A DNA stretch of 64,000 bases from Rhizobium sp. ARZ01 (GTDB lineage Bacteria > Pseudomonadota > Alphaproteobacteria > Rhizobiales > Rhizobiaceae), in contig NZ_JACVAE010000001.1 of the NCBI RefSeq assembly GCF_014851675.1, positions 2,170,001-2,234,000 on the forward strand, written 5' to 3'. A program made the translations under genes and the position numbers. The notes beneath the pieces were generated by a model. That model saw only the letters and a list, made by a program, of their open reading frames with translations, was not told the DNA's origin and made no database searches. Of the stretch, positions 46,087 to 53,747 are shown piece after piece; position 1 is the first letter of the stretch, and each line of letters begins with the position of its first letter.

Positions 46087-47406
46087 ATGGAGAACCTGCT
46101 CTCGACCGATCCCGAACTGAACCGGATGCCGACAGATCAGGATCTCAGCCGACTGCAGTTCACGACGCTCCTGTACTACCTCCACTGCACCAACCCGGAC
46201 AACGGACTCGTTCGCGACAAGACACAACCGGACGCTCCTGCAAGCATCGCTGCTATCGGCATGTCTCTTGCCTCAATCCCTGTGCTGGTCGAGCGTGGGA
46301 TCATCATCCGCAAGTTCGCGTCGAAGATCGCACGTCGGCGGCTGAAGTTTCTTCTGGAGTGCCCACAGGGACCCGAAGCCGACGCGTCTGGCTACAAGGG
46401 CTTTTTCTATCATTTCCTCGACATCGAAACGGGCCGACGGGTCTGGCAGTGCGAACTGTCGACGATCGACTCGGCATTCCTTTTCGCGGGAGCGCTGACG
46501 GTTGCTGCGTATTTCGACGGGGAAGACGCGGAAGAGACCGAAATACGACGTCTGGCGAACACGCTTTATGAACGGGCGGACTGGAACTGGGCCTGCGATC
46601 ACGGCCTGACATTGACCCATGGCTGGCGACCGGAAAGCGGCTTCATCCCTTATCGGTGGCGTGGTTACGACGAAGGCCTGCTCCTCTATATCCTCGGCCT
46701 TGGTTCCCCGACCCATCCCCTGCCGTCGGGTTCCTTCCCCGCCTACACCGAGAGCTACGAATGGCGGAACATCTACGGCCGTGAATTGCTCTACTCGGGG
46801 CCACTGTTCACCCACCAGCTTTCGCACATGTGGATCGACTTCCGCGGGATCCAAGACGATTTCATGCGGGAGCACAACAGCGACTATTTTCAGAACAGCC
46901 GGCACGCAACTTTTGTCCAGCAACAATACGCAATCAGGAACCCGAAGAATTTCGTCGGGTACGGTGCCCATTGCTGGGGGTTCACGGCGAGCGATGGCCC
47001 CGGCTGGATCAAACGAACCGTCAACGGCGTTGATAGGGAGTTTTATGATTACATCGCTCGCGGTGCGCCATACGGACCGGACGATGGAACCGTGTCCCCA
47101 TGGGTGGTCGTTGCCTCGCTGCCGTTCGCACCGGAGATCGTAATTCCGACCCTATGGCACTTTGCGCGCATGAACCTCGGCATGACGCGTCTCTACGGGT
47201 TCAAGCCATCTTTCAACCAGTCGTTTCCGGTGGAAAATGGTCAAGCAGGCTGGTGGGTCAGTCCATATCACTTCGGCGTCGACCAGGGGCCGGTTGTCCT
47301 GATGATCGAAAACTACAGAACCGGCCTCTTGTGGAACATCATGCGCCGTTGCGAGCCACTGGTCGTGGGGCTGAGGCGTGCCGGGTTCGAGGGGGGATGG
47401 CTGTAA
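46087..47406 (+). CDS. Putative endo-beta-1,2-glucanase (GH144-like, glycoamylase family)
   Basis: A 439-residue (alpha/alpha)6 protein of the PF10091 'glycoamylase' family, which includes GH144 endo-beta-1,2-glucanases and a domain of NdvB. Landmarks: CELSTIDSAFLFAGALTVAAYFDG, NTLYERADWNWACDHG, WRGYDEGLLLYILGLGSPTHPLP, LFTHQLSHMWIDFRG and VVASLPFAPEIVIPTLWHF. It begins MENLLSTDPELN and has no signal peptide, so it acts in the cytoplasm, whereas characterised GH144 glucanases are exported. The start directly abuts the GH94 stop. Together they could cleave beta-1,2-glucans to oligomers and phosphorolyse them. Substrate is inferred. Confidence 0.82.
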   Translation: MENLLSTDPELNRMPTDQDLSRLQFTTLLYYLHCTNPDNGLVRDKTQPDAPASIAAIGMSLASIPVLVERGIIIRKFASKIARRRLKFLLECPQGPEADASGYKGFFYHFLDIETGRRVWQCELSTIDSAFLFAGALTVAAYFDGEDAEETEIRRLANTLYERADWNWACDHGLTLTHGWRPESGFIPYRWRGYDEGLLLYILGLGSPTHPLPSGSFPAYTESYEWRNIYGRELLYSGPLFTHQLSHMWIDFRGIQDDFMREHNSDYFQNSRHATFVQQQYAIRNPKNFVGYGAHCWGFTASDGPGWIKRTVNGVDREFYDYIARGAPYGPDDGTVSPWVVVASLPFAPEIVIPTLWHFARMNLGMTRLYGFKPSFNQSFPVENGQAGWWVSPYHFGVDQGPVVLMIENYRTGLLWNIMRRCEPLVVGLRRAGFEGGWL

Positions 47407-47464
47407 CCCATGTGACATGACGCAATGCCGGTAGCACTGGACCTTCTGCAGAAAGGAACTGGTC

Positions 47465-49816
47465 ATGACCAAGGGCGTGCCTTCCAATCAACCCGATGGA
47501 CTTTCCAGAAGAGATCTCCTGGTCATGGCGGGCGCGGCCGCTGCCGGTCTCACAGCTTATAGCCATACTGCCAGGGCGGCTGCTGATGTCGGCACCATAG
47601 AAATCGAAGAGGTCAAGCAGGGCGAGAACGTCTTTGCATACATCAGTCGGATCAAAGGCGGCTTCGATCAAACGGCCTATCGCCAGGTGATCGGTGCCGC
47701 GAATGAGTTCAAGGAGGGTGATCAGGCGATTGGAGTGGGTGCCGCAAACGCGGCGACACGTGCGAATGCGCGTGCTCTCCTGTCGAATACGAAAATCCAG
47801 GATCTCTACGAGCGCCCATTGTTCGAGGACGACCTGCAACGGTTGATCTGGCAGACCACGGACCAGGCTCAGTACGAAAAGGTCAAAGACTGGACGATGG
47901 GCCAGCTGAAGGAGTTTCTGCTGGCAGAATCGGAGGACAACATAAAGGGCGTCATGCACGGCCTGACGAGCGACACGATCGGCTTCGTCCCGAAGCTGAT
48001 GAGCAACGAGGAACTCATCACCGTCAGCCAGAAGATCTTCAATGTCATGCCCGGCACCAAGCTGGGAGCAAAGGGATATATGGGTGGAAGGATCCAGCCG
48101 AACTCTCCCACCGATCATCCCGATGATATCATCTGGCAAGTCTTCGACGCTTTTTCCTATGCAACCGGAGACATTGTCATCGGCACCAATCCGGTGGACA
48201 GCACGGTCGCGAGCGTCGTCGCCGTCGAACGTGCCCTGAAGGACATCGTCGACACGTTCAAGCTGCAGGACATCATCCCGTGGTGCGTCCTTGCACATAT
48301 CGACGTCCAAGGCGAAGTGAGCGAGAGCTTTCCGGGCACCGTTTCCACGATGTTCCAGAGCCTCGCCGGGACGGACGATTGCAACAAGATCTTCGACATC
48401 ACGAACGAGAAAATCCTGAAATATGCCCGTTCCAAGAAGGGCGAACGATACGGCCTCTATTTTGAGACTGGACAGGGCTCGGAATTCACCAACGGCGCGG
48501 CGAACGGCGTCGATATGATGGTACTCGAATCCCGGAAGTACGGCTTCAGCAGAGCCGTGGCGATGGAGCTTGCCAAGGTGCAAGCCGATGGCGCGTGGCT
48601 TCATGTCAACGATGTCGCCGGGTTCATTGGACCGGAAGTTTTCAAAAGCCGCGAACAACTGGTGCGATGCTGTCTCGAAGACATGGTCATGGGCAAGCTC
48701 CACGGGCTTACCATCGGCCTGGACATTTGCACGACCCTGCACATGACTGTGAGCCTAGACGACCTCGACTGGTGTCAGGACCAGATCCTGCCGGCCAACC
48801 CCGCCTACCTGATTGCGCTGCCGACCAAGAACGACCCCATGCTGAGCTATCTCACCACGTCGTTCCAGGATCATGTGCGGCTGCGAGACAAGTTTGGCTT
48901 CAAGGTCAACGACTCAATGTGGGATTTCTACAAGAGGATCGGGATCGTTGGCGAGGACAACAGATACACCGCGAACTATGGCGATCCTCTGTGGGTGTAC
49001 TACCAGTACCGCCTGGCCAAGCGTGATGGACGGTCCAAGGACGAGGTCTACGCGGAAGGCCGGGTGAAGATGCAGGAAGTAGAACAACGAGGTGTTGACC
49101 TGACGACAGGGTACGGCGCGAACATCTGGGATCTCAATCCACCGCTCGCCGCCAAGGTGAAGGGCCTCTACGACGACGCCAAGCTGTCGCTTTGGGCCGA
49201 ACTCACGCCCGAATTTATCGCTGCCGTACCGGACGTGGTGCCGGTCCATACGTTGTCCAAGGATCGTAACGACTACATCGCCCATCCGGCCACCGGCGAA
49301 ACGCTGAGCCCGGAGGCCATCAGGGATCTCGAAAGAATTAGGGCGTCCTGGGGAGACGACATGCCCAAGGGCCAGATCGTCATCTCGGACGGCCTGAACG
49401 CTAAGGCCATCATGGACGACGGACATCTGGCTCCCTACCTAGAGGAGATGCGCAGGCTGCTTGCCGAGGCCGGTGTCACCATGAGCGACGCGAACATCAT
49501 GGTCACAAGCGGGAGGGTGCGCGCCGGCTACCGCATCGGCGAAGTGCTTTTTGCAGATGCCGATCCCAACAGCTTCAGGGGTGTTCTCCACATCATCGGC
49601 GAGCGACCCGGAACCATGCATCACGCCTACTCGGTTTACATCACCGTCGCAAAAGGCAAGCGCTGGACGGAGAAGGATATCGATCACGATATCACAAGGC
49701 TTGTGAGTAACGTCGCTGACACGGCCCTGCCGCCGAGAGAAGCGGCACGGGAGACCCTGACCATTATCCGGGAGATCGTCGGAAACAACGTGAACAGTAG
49801 CCGCCGTTACGGGTAA
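47465..49816 (+). CDS. Ethanolamine ammonia-lyase: Tat-signal EutB-EutC fusion
   Basis: A 783-residue protein joining both subunits of adenosylcobalamin-dependent ethanolamine ammonia-lyase. Residues 1-40 are a twin-arginine signal (LSRRDLLVMAGAAAAGLTA...ARA). EutB-like residues about 45-480 keep RIQPN (substrate Arg/Gln), GTNPVD (Asn), LYFETGQGSEF (Glu) and IGLDICTTLH (Asp). EutC-like residues about 500-775 contain VISDGLNAKAIMDDG, SGRVRAGYRIGEVL and VLHIIGERPGTMHH. The sum of normal EutB and EutC lengths plus a signal matches. No eutA reactivase, shell or aldehyde dehydrogenase gene is nearby. AAAGGAAC precedes the ATG at 47465. An exported B12 lyase would be unusual; a related non-ethanolamine activity is possible. 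Confidence 0.88.
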   Translation: MTKGVPSNQPDGLSRRDLLVMAGAAAAGLTAYSHTARAAADVGTIEIEEVKQGENVFAYISRIKGGFDQTAYRQVIGAANEFKEGDQAIGVGAANAATRANARALLSNTKIQDLYERPLFEDDLQRLIWQTTDQAQYEKVKDWTMGQLKEFLLAESEDNIKGVMHGLTSDTIGFVPKLMSNEELITVSQKIFNVMPGTKLGAKGYMGGRIQPNSPTDHPDDIIWQVFDAFSYATGDIVIGTNPVDSTVASVVAVERALKDIVDTFKLQDIIPWCVLAHIDVQGEVSESFPGTVSTMFQSLAGTDDCNKIFDITNEKILKYARSKKGERYGLYFETGQGSEFTNGAANGVDMMVLESRKYGFSRAVAMELAKVQADGAWLHVNDVAGFIGPEVFKSREQLVRCCLEDMVMGKLHGLTIGLDICTTLHMTVSLDDLDWCQDQILPANPAYLIALPTKNDPMLSYLTTSFQDHVRLRDKFGFKVNDSMWDFYKRIGIVGEDNRYTANYGDPLWVYYQYRLAKRDGRSKDEVYAEGRVKMQEVEQRGVDLTTGYGANIWDLNPPLAAKVKGLYDDAKLSLWAELTPEFIAAVPDVVPVHTLSKDRNDYIAHPATGETLSPEAIRDLERIRASWGDDMPKGQIVISDGLNAKAIMDDGHLAPYLEEMRRLLAEAGVTMSDANIMVTSGRVRAGYRIGEVLFADADPNSFRGVLHIIGERPGTMHHAYSVYITVAKGKRWTEKDIDHDITRLVSNVADTALPPREAARETLTIIREIVGNNVNSSRRYG

Positions 49817-50075
49817 GAGCAGCAGTTCACGCCGCATGAGCTGATGCTCTGATCTAGCACATGCTTTGATAGACTCTACTACACCTTGGAGTGCATCCGG
49901 CCGGAATCAATGCGTCACTTTTCAAATCGCGGCGACGCCCTTGGCGAATCCGCATCTGTCGGCGCGGGCTTCATCGATCAAAGCCTTTGAAAACATTAGT
50001 GGCCCGGAGTTGAAAAAAAATCGCGATTATCTCACACCACGTGGTCCGAAATGGACTTTACTGGACAATGGGGAA
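49817..50075. other. Gene-free spacer before the tRNA
   Basis: This spacer follows the EutBC fusion. Apart from an A-run at 50013-50020 that, read on the minus strand, is a T-run after the short palindrome AATCGCGATT and probably terminates the tRNA transcript, I see nothing. No duplicated tRNA 3' end (attachment site) was found here. Confidence 0.5.
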
Positions 50076-50151
50076 TGGTGGGCCCGGAGGGACTCGAACC
50101 CCCAACCAAGCGGTTATGAGCCGCCGGCTCTAACCATTGAGCTACAGGCCC
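50076..50151 (-). tRNA. tRNA with CAU anticodon, probably tRNA-Ile2
   Basis: A 76-nt cloverleaf with encoded CCA. The acceptor stem GGGCCTG pairs with CGGGCCC, the D-arm contains AGCTCAATGGTTAGAGC, the anticodon loop is CTCATAA, and the T-arm loop is TTCGAGT. The anticodon CAU is shared by initiator, elongator Met and Ile2. The D-loop and the GGCGGCTCATAACCGC stem closely resemble tRNA-Ile2 whose C34 is modified to lysidine, so Ile2 is favoured, but the isotype is not certain. Confidence 0.9.
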
Positions 50152-50297
50152 GGCCGAAAAAGCGGCGCGCGGGGTCAATGGCGGCCCCGGATGAAACCCG
50201 TCTAGACGAAATATCGCCGACGGACAAGCACCGCCGCAATCCTTACACAATCTCGCGGGAAGAACGTCGTGAGGGACAACCAAATGGAGACACACGC

Positions 50298-51044
50298 ATG
50301 CCTCGACTGACACTATCCCGCACCGCGCTTAACGGTATTGTTGCCGCCACCCTAGCAGCACTTGCCGCAGCTCCTGCCAATGCGCAGGAGGTAAGGCCGC
50401 GCGAGCCAGTCATCACCGTCACTGGCGAGGGACAGTCCGATGTCGCTCCCGACATGGCGATCATCGAACTCGGCGTGGTCAAGGACGGAAAGACAGCGCG
50501 CGAGGCGCTCGATGCCAACAACAAGGCCATGGCCGAGGTGATGAAGGCGTTGAAGGACGCCGGAATTGCCGAGCGCGATCTGCAGACCTCCGGTTTCACG
50601 ATAAGCCCGCAATATCACTTCCCGCAGAACGAGAACGGCGAGAACAAGCCGCCCGTATTGGTCGGCTTCCAGGTCGCCAACATGCTGTCGCTGCGTGTCC
50701 GCGACCTCTCCAAGCTTGGTACCATCATGGACCAGACCGTGACCCTCGGCGTCAACCAGAGTGGCGGCATCCGTTTCACGAACGACAAGCCCGAAGCCGC
50801 CATCAGCCAGGCGCGCAAGAAGGCTGTCGAGGATGCGATCGCCAAGGCAAAGGAACTGACCGTGGCAGCAGGCATCGGCCTTGGCCGCGTGCTGGAAATG
50901 TCCGAGACGTCCTACAGGCCGCAGCCGGTGCCGATGATGCGCAGCGCCATGGCAAAGGACTTTGCCGCAGAGGCTGTGCCCGTTGCGGCCGGAGAGACGA
51001 GCTACTCGGTCAACGTGACCGTGACCTTCGCCCTCCAGAACTGA
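50298..51044 (+). CDS. SIMPL (DUF541) domain periplasmic protein
   Basis: A 248-residue protein with a Sec signal peptide (about residues 1-29, ending ANA-QEV). The SIMPL core follows: PREPVITVTGEGQSDVAPDMAIIELGVVKDGKTAREALDANN, AGIAERDLQTSGFTISPQY, GFQVANMLSLRVRDLSKLG and ARKKAVEDAIAKAKELTVAAGIGLGRVLEMSE. Related proteins (for example BP26 of Brucella) are abundant in the periplasm and form channel-like oligomers; the function is not settled. GGAGA at 50286-50290 selects the ATG at 50298. A hairpin at 51073-51098 follows the stop. Confidence 0.92.
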   Translation: MPRLTLSRTALNGIVAATLAALAAAPANAQEVRPREPVITVTGEGQSDVAPDMAIIELGVVKDGKTAREALDANNKAMAEVMKALKDAGIAERDLQTSGFTISPQYHFPQNENGENKPPVLVGFQVANMLSLRVRDLSKLGTIMDQTVTLGVNQSGGIRFTNDKPEAAISQARKKAVEDAIAKAKELTVAAGIGLGRVLEMSETSYRPQPVPMMRSAMAKDFAAEAVPVAAGETSYSVNVTVTFALQN

Positions 51045-51072
51045 TTGGCCCCTACATAAACTAACGCAAATC

Positions 51073-51098
51073 CCCGAAGGTCGAAGGCGGCCTTCGGG
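51073..51098 (+). terminator. Hairpin downstream of the SIMPL gene
   Basis: CCCGAAGG (51073-51080) pairs with CCTTCGGG (51091-51098) around a 10-base loop. The T-run is poor (GTATAT), so it may be a transcript-end stabiliser rather than a strong terminator. Confidence 0.5.
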
Positions 51099-51228
51099 TA
51101 TATCCGGCGTTCCAGGATGTGACTGTCCTCGAGGGGCATGATCCAGGTTTCACCTAAAGGGGCTACACAGACCGAACACAAAGGGCTTCGACACCGATAC
51201 GCTTACGGCCATTCGACTGAAACGCTCA

Positions 51229-51259
51229 AGGGCGGTGTAGATGCTACGCCGCCCTTTTG
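51229..51259 (+). terminator. Strong orphan intrinsic terminator
   Basis: AAGGGCGGTGTAG (51229-51241) pairs with CTACGCCGCCCTT (51245-51257), 13 bp with one G-T pair and a 3-base loop, followed by TTTTGCTT. It lies 185 bp beyond the SIMPL stop and after another hairpin, with the next gene on the other strand, so it may end an unannotated small RNA starting after 51100, or back up termination. Confidence 0.7.
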
Positions 51260-51316
51260 CTTGTTCGAAATGAAGGATCGCAGCACTGACGCAGACCTAC
51301 CGGCCAGTGCAAGGTC

Positions 51317-51682
51317 TCAGCCCCAAAGTGTCGGACAACGCGCGACGTTGGCAAAGGCGATTCGCGTATAGCGATGGTGCCTCCAGCCTTCGACGATTAC
51401 GCGCCGGTGGGTGACGTCGGCGACACGGGCCCGGCGGATACCGTGGTCACGCGCTTTTTCCACCGCCAGCCAGGGCGCGCATTGGCCACGACCGCGACGG
51501 TTGTCCCAACCGTGATGGCGCCCGTGCCCATGGTCCGGCCCACGGCCATAGTAGCCGTCGCGATGACCGACTGTCTCAATGCGGATGTCGAGCCCACCCG
51601 CCGAAGCGGCAGGAGCGGTGGCTGTCAGGCCAGCGATCACCAGCATGGCTGCAGCGAGGGATTTTCCGAGAAGGCTCGACAT
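51317..51682 (-). CDS. Small secreted Arg/His-rich protein
   Basis: A 121-residue protein. The ATG at 51682 has GGAG six bases upstream; longer in-frame readings lack a site. A signal peptide (SLLGKSLAAAMLVIAGLTATAPAASA) is followed by a Gly/His/Arg-rich segment (YYGRGPDHGHGRHHGWDNRRGRG) and a compact end with two Cys (QCAPW...VARCP) and VADVTHRRVIVEGWRHHRYTRIAFANVA. Similar short periplasmic proteins are common in rhizobia; their role is unknown. Metal binding through the His cluster is conceivable but not shown. Confidence 0.75.
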   Translation of the reverse strand: MSSLLGKSLAAAMLVIAGLTATAPAASAGGLDIRIETVGHRDGYYGRGPDHGHGRHHGWDNRRGRGQCAPWLAVEKARDHGIRRARVADVTHRRVIVEGWRHHRYTRIAFANVARCPTLWG

Positions 51683-51921
51683 GAAGAACTCCATTGATTG
51701 CGCGCCGTAAACTGTGAAGAGATGCACACTGTCCGCCGCGGGTTTCGATGGAGGAAAGCTATCGTAGGCATGCTGAACACTGTCAAAATCGCCCGTTCAG
51801 CAGGTATTCAGGGAGGCATGTGAAATCAAATGCTGCGTGCAGAATCACGCTGCCGCACAGAACGCACGCTCTCAGGCGAGGCGCGCATAGGCAAGCGGTT
51901 GTGGCATACGCTTCGCTGCGG

Positions 51922-52299
51922 TCAGCCTGCAAGCTGCCTGATGAGATCCCCGGCGTCAGCAAGCAGTGACAGGCGCGTCACGCGGCCGCCATCGATCTCA
52001 AGCAGCAGAACCTTCTCGGTCGTATATGATTTTCCGGACGCTATCTGACCGCGCGCGGTCACGCGAATTGCCACGGGCGAGGCACCGTTGGCGGTCATGA
52101 CGGCGGCGTCGCCATAGCTTTCGTCGCATGCGGCGAAGTGGCGCGCAAGCCGGTTGCGAAGGGCCTCGCGTCCAATCTCGCTCCCCTCACCGATCCCGGC
52201 AATCGCGACGTCTTCGTCCGTAAATGCCGCAATCGTGGCGTAGTCGCGCGCATTCAGGGCAGCGACAAGATCCTGGGCGATGGTGGCTGCGTCAGTCAT
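51922..52299 (-). CDS. SnoaL/NTF2-like protein
   Basis: A 125-residue NTF2-like fold protein: MTDAATIAQDLVAALNARDYATIAAFTDEDVAIAGIG with the typical start helix pair, then REALRNRLARHFAACDESYGDAAVMTANG and strands ending EIDGGRVTRLSLLADAGDLIRQLAG. It looks like the generic SnoaL-like ketosteroid-isomerase-related group; ligand or reaction is unknown. GGGAG precedes the ATG at 52299; reading further upstream would overlap the YjbQ gene. Same strand as the next gene upstream, 74 bp apart. Confidence 0.82.
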   Translation of the reverse strand: MTDAATIAQDLVAALNARDYATIAAFTDEDVAIAGIGEGSEIGREALRNRLARHFAACDESYGDAAVMTANGASPVAIRVTARGQIASGKSYTTEKVLLLEIDGGRVTRLSLLADAGDLIRQLAG

Positions 52300-52373
52300 G
52301 ACGATTCGTCTCCCTTTTTGATTGCTGATGCGCTCCGCGAATGCGTCAATCGCCATGAGGTTCCGCAAAAGCA

Positions 52374-52796
52374 TCACGGCCCGAGATGGAGCACCACTTC
52401 GCGCAGATGCGGACTGTCGCGGTGCTCGAACAGAAATATCCCCTGCCAGGTGCCGAGCACGATCTCGCCCTGTGTGACGGGCATGCCGATCGAGACCTGA
52501 TTGAGTGCGGCCTTGATGTGCGCTGGCATGTCATCCGGGCCTTCGAGCGTATGGACGATCCAGCGCATCGACGGATCATTCGACGGGGGCACGAGACGAC
52601 GAAAGAACTGGTCGAGATCACGCCGCACATCCGGATCCGCATTCTCCTGGATGATAATCGAGCAGGACGTGTGACGGACGAAAACAGTCAGCAGCCCCTC
52701 GCCCAGGCCTGCGCTTCCCACGAACGCCCTCACCTCGTCGGTGAATTCATAGAGACCCTGCCCGTGGGTCTGAATGGATATCCTGGTCTGTGGCAC
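52374..52796 (-). CDS. YjbQ/UPF0047 family protein
   Basis: A 140-residue YjbQ-family protein, recognised by GLLTVFVRHTSCSIIIQENADPDVRRDLDQFFRRLVP, the HTLEGPDDMPAHIKAAL segment and GTWQGIFLFEHRD. Members show low thiamin-phosphate synthase activity and bind metal through conserved His residues; the physiological role is uncertain. The start is GTG at 52796 with GGGGAG seven bases upstream. Confidence 0.92.
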   Translation of the reverse strand: MPQTRISIQTHGQGLYEFTDEVRAFVGSAGLGEGLLTVFVRHTSCSIIIQENADPDVRRDLDQFFRRLVPPSNDPSMRWIVHTLEGPDDMPAHIKAALNQVSIGMPVTQGEIVLGTWQGIFLFEHRDSPHLREVVLHLGP

Positions 52797-52878
52797 CGTG
52801 TCTCCCCAGCCCTCCGTTGCTCAATTTGTGGACATCACGCAGCGGACCATCTGCCTCGCGGTCTGACCGGAACACCGC

Positions 52879-53232
52879 TTACAATTCCAGAAAGCTCTGG
52901 AACCCGCCATAGATCATGCGCTTGCCGTCAAAGATCTTCTGCCATTGCTCGTCGGACAAGCGCGGATCCTCCATCACCTTTGCAACGATGGCATCACGGC
53001 TTTCGCGTGAATCGTAGGTGACCCAGGAGAAGATGACGACCTCGTCATCCTTCGCGTGAACCGCGCGCGGAAAGGACGTCACCTTCCCGTAGGGAACGTC
53101 GTCGCCGATGCACTCCACATAGGAGAGCGCGCCGTGCTCCATCCAGATCGGTCCGGCGATACCGGCCAGCGTCCTGTAGGCATCGAGATTCTGCTTCGGA
53201 ACGGCAACCAAAAATCCGTCGACATAGGGCAT
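52879..53232 (-). CDS. DUF1428 family protein
   Basis: A 117-residue dimeric alpha/beta-barrel (ABM-like) protein of DUF1428: MPYVDGFLVAVPKQNLDAYRTLAGIAGPIWMEHGALSYVECIGDDVPYGKVTSFPRAV, FSWVTYDSRESRDAIVAKVMEDPRL and GKRMIYGGFQSFLEL. The family has no established function. GGAGG lies directly upstream of the ATG at 53232. The 82-bp gap to YjbQ suggests loose co-transcription at most. Confidence 0.92.
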   Translation of the reverse strand: MPYVDGFLVAVPKQNLDAYRTLAGIAGPIWMEHGALSYVECIGDDVPYGKVTSFPRAVHAKDDEVVIFSWVTYDSRESRDAIVAKVMEDPRLSDEQWQKIFDGKRMIYGGFQSFLEL

Positions 53233-53747
53233 GGGAACCTCCTGGAAGGATGTTTTCACACAAGCTGCGTCCGTTTCCACCGACCTGAATGCACGACAGC
53301 GGCCGAAGGGCGAATGTGCCAGCCTAGCTCGATCCCGGCACACGTCCTTCGTGACGTTGCAAAGAGGAGCGGTGGCTGGCGGCCACTCTCCGGCAACTGT
53401 GGTTCATTGCACTGCAGCGATCCGCCCTGTTTGCGCTGACTGCATCGAGCATTCCAGATGCGCAGCATCCGGCCCGACAGAATACCCTTGGCGACCGGCC
53501 CGGTGCAATGGCGATGCACACGCTCATGTCGCAGACAGAGCCCTTAATGGTGAACGTAGCGCCGGGTGATTGCGATAGCCATCCGCCCTCACGCAACGAG
53601 AGCATTTCCCCGCTGTCTACCACCTTTACCTCAGAAGACAATTAGCATTCATTAATATACCATCGACGGCTTGGGGTGCGCCGGTCCGCACGAACTCGCC
53701 AGGTTGGCGTCCGGAAATGTTCTGAGAGCTGTCCCCGGGAGGCAAGA
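53233..53747. other. Gene-free region between DUF1428 and FecR genes
   Basis: 515 bp without a supportable gene. A minus-strand open frame from a TTG at 53641 down to 53324 exists but lacks a ribosome site and has a protein-unlike tail, so it is not called. The final 110 bases before the FecR gene include an AT-rich stretch (GCATTCATTAATATACC, 53645-53661) that probably contains its promoter. Confidence 0.5.

Noticed and set aside
47465..49816. Ethanolamine microcompartment operon
   Set aside because: No shell, eutA, aldehyde or alcohol dehydrogenase genes occur nearby.
49817..50151. Integration attachment site at the tRNA
   Set aside because: No direct repeat of the tRNA 3' end and no integrase were seen in the window.
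53324..53641. Minus-strand 105-codon frame beginning with TTG
   Set aside because: No ribosome site, Cys/Arg-rich unstructured tail and no recognised similarity.
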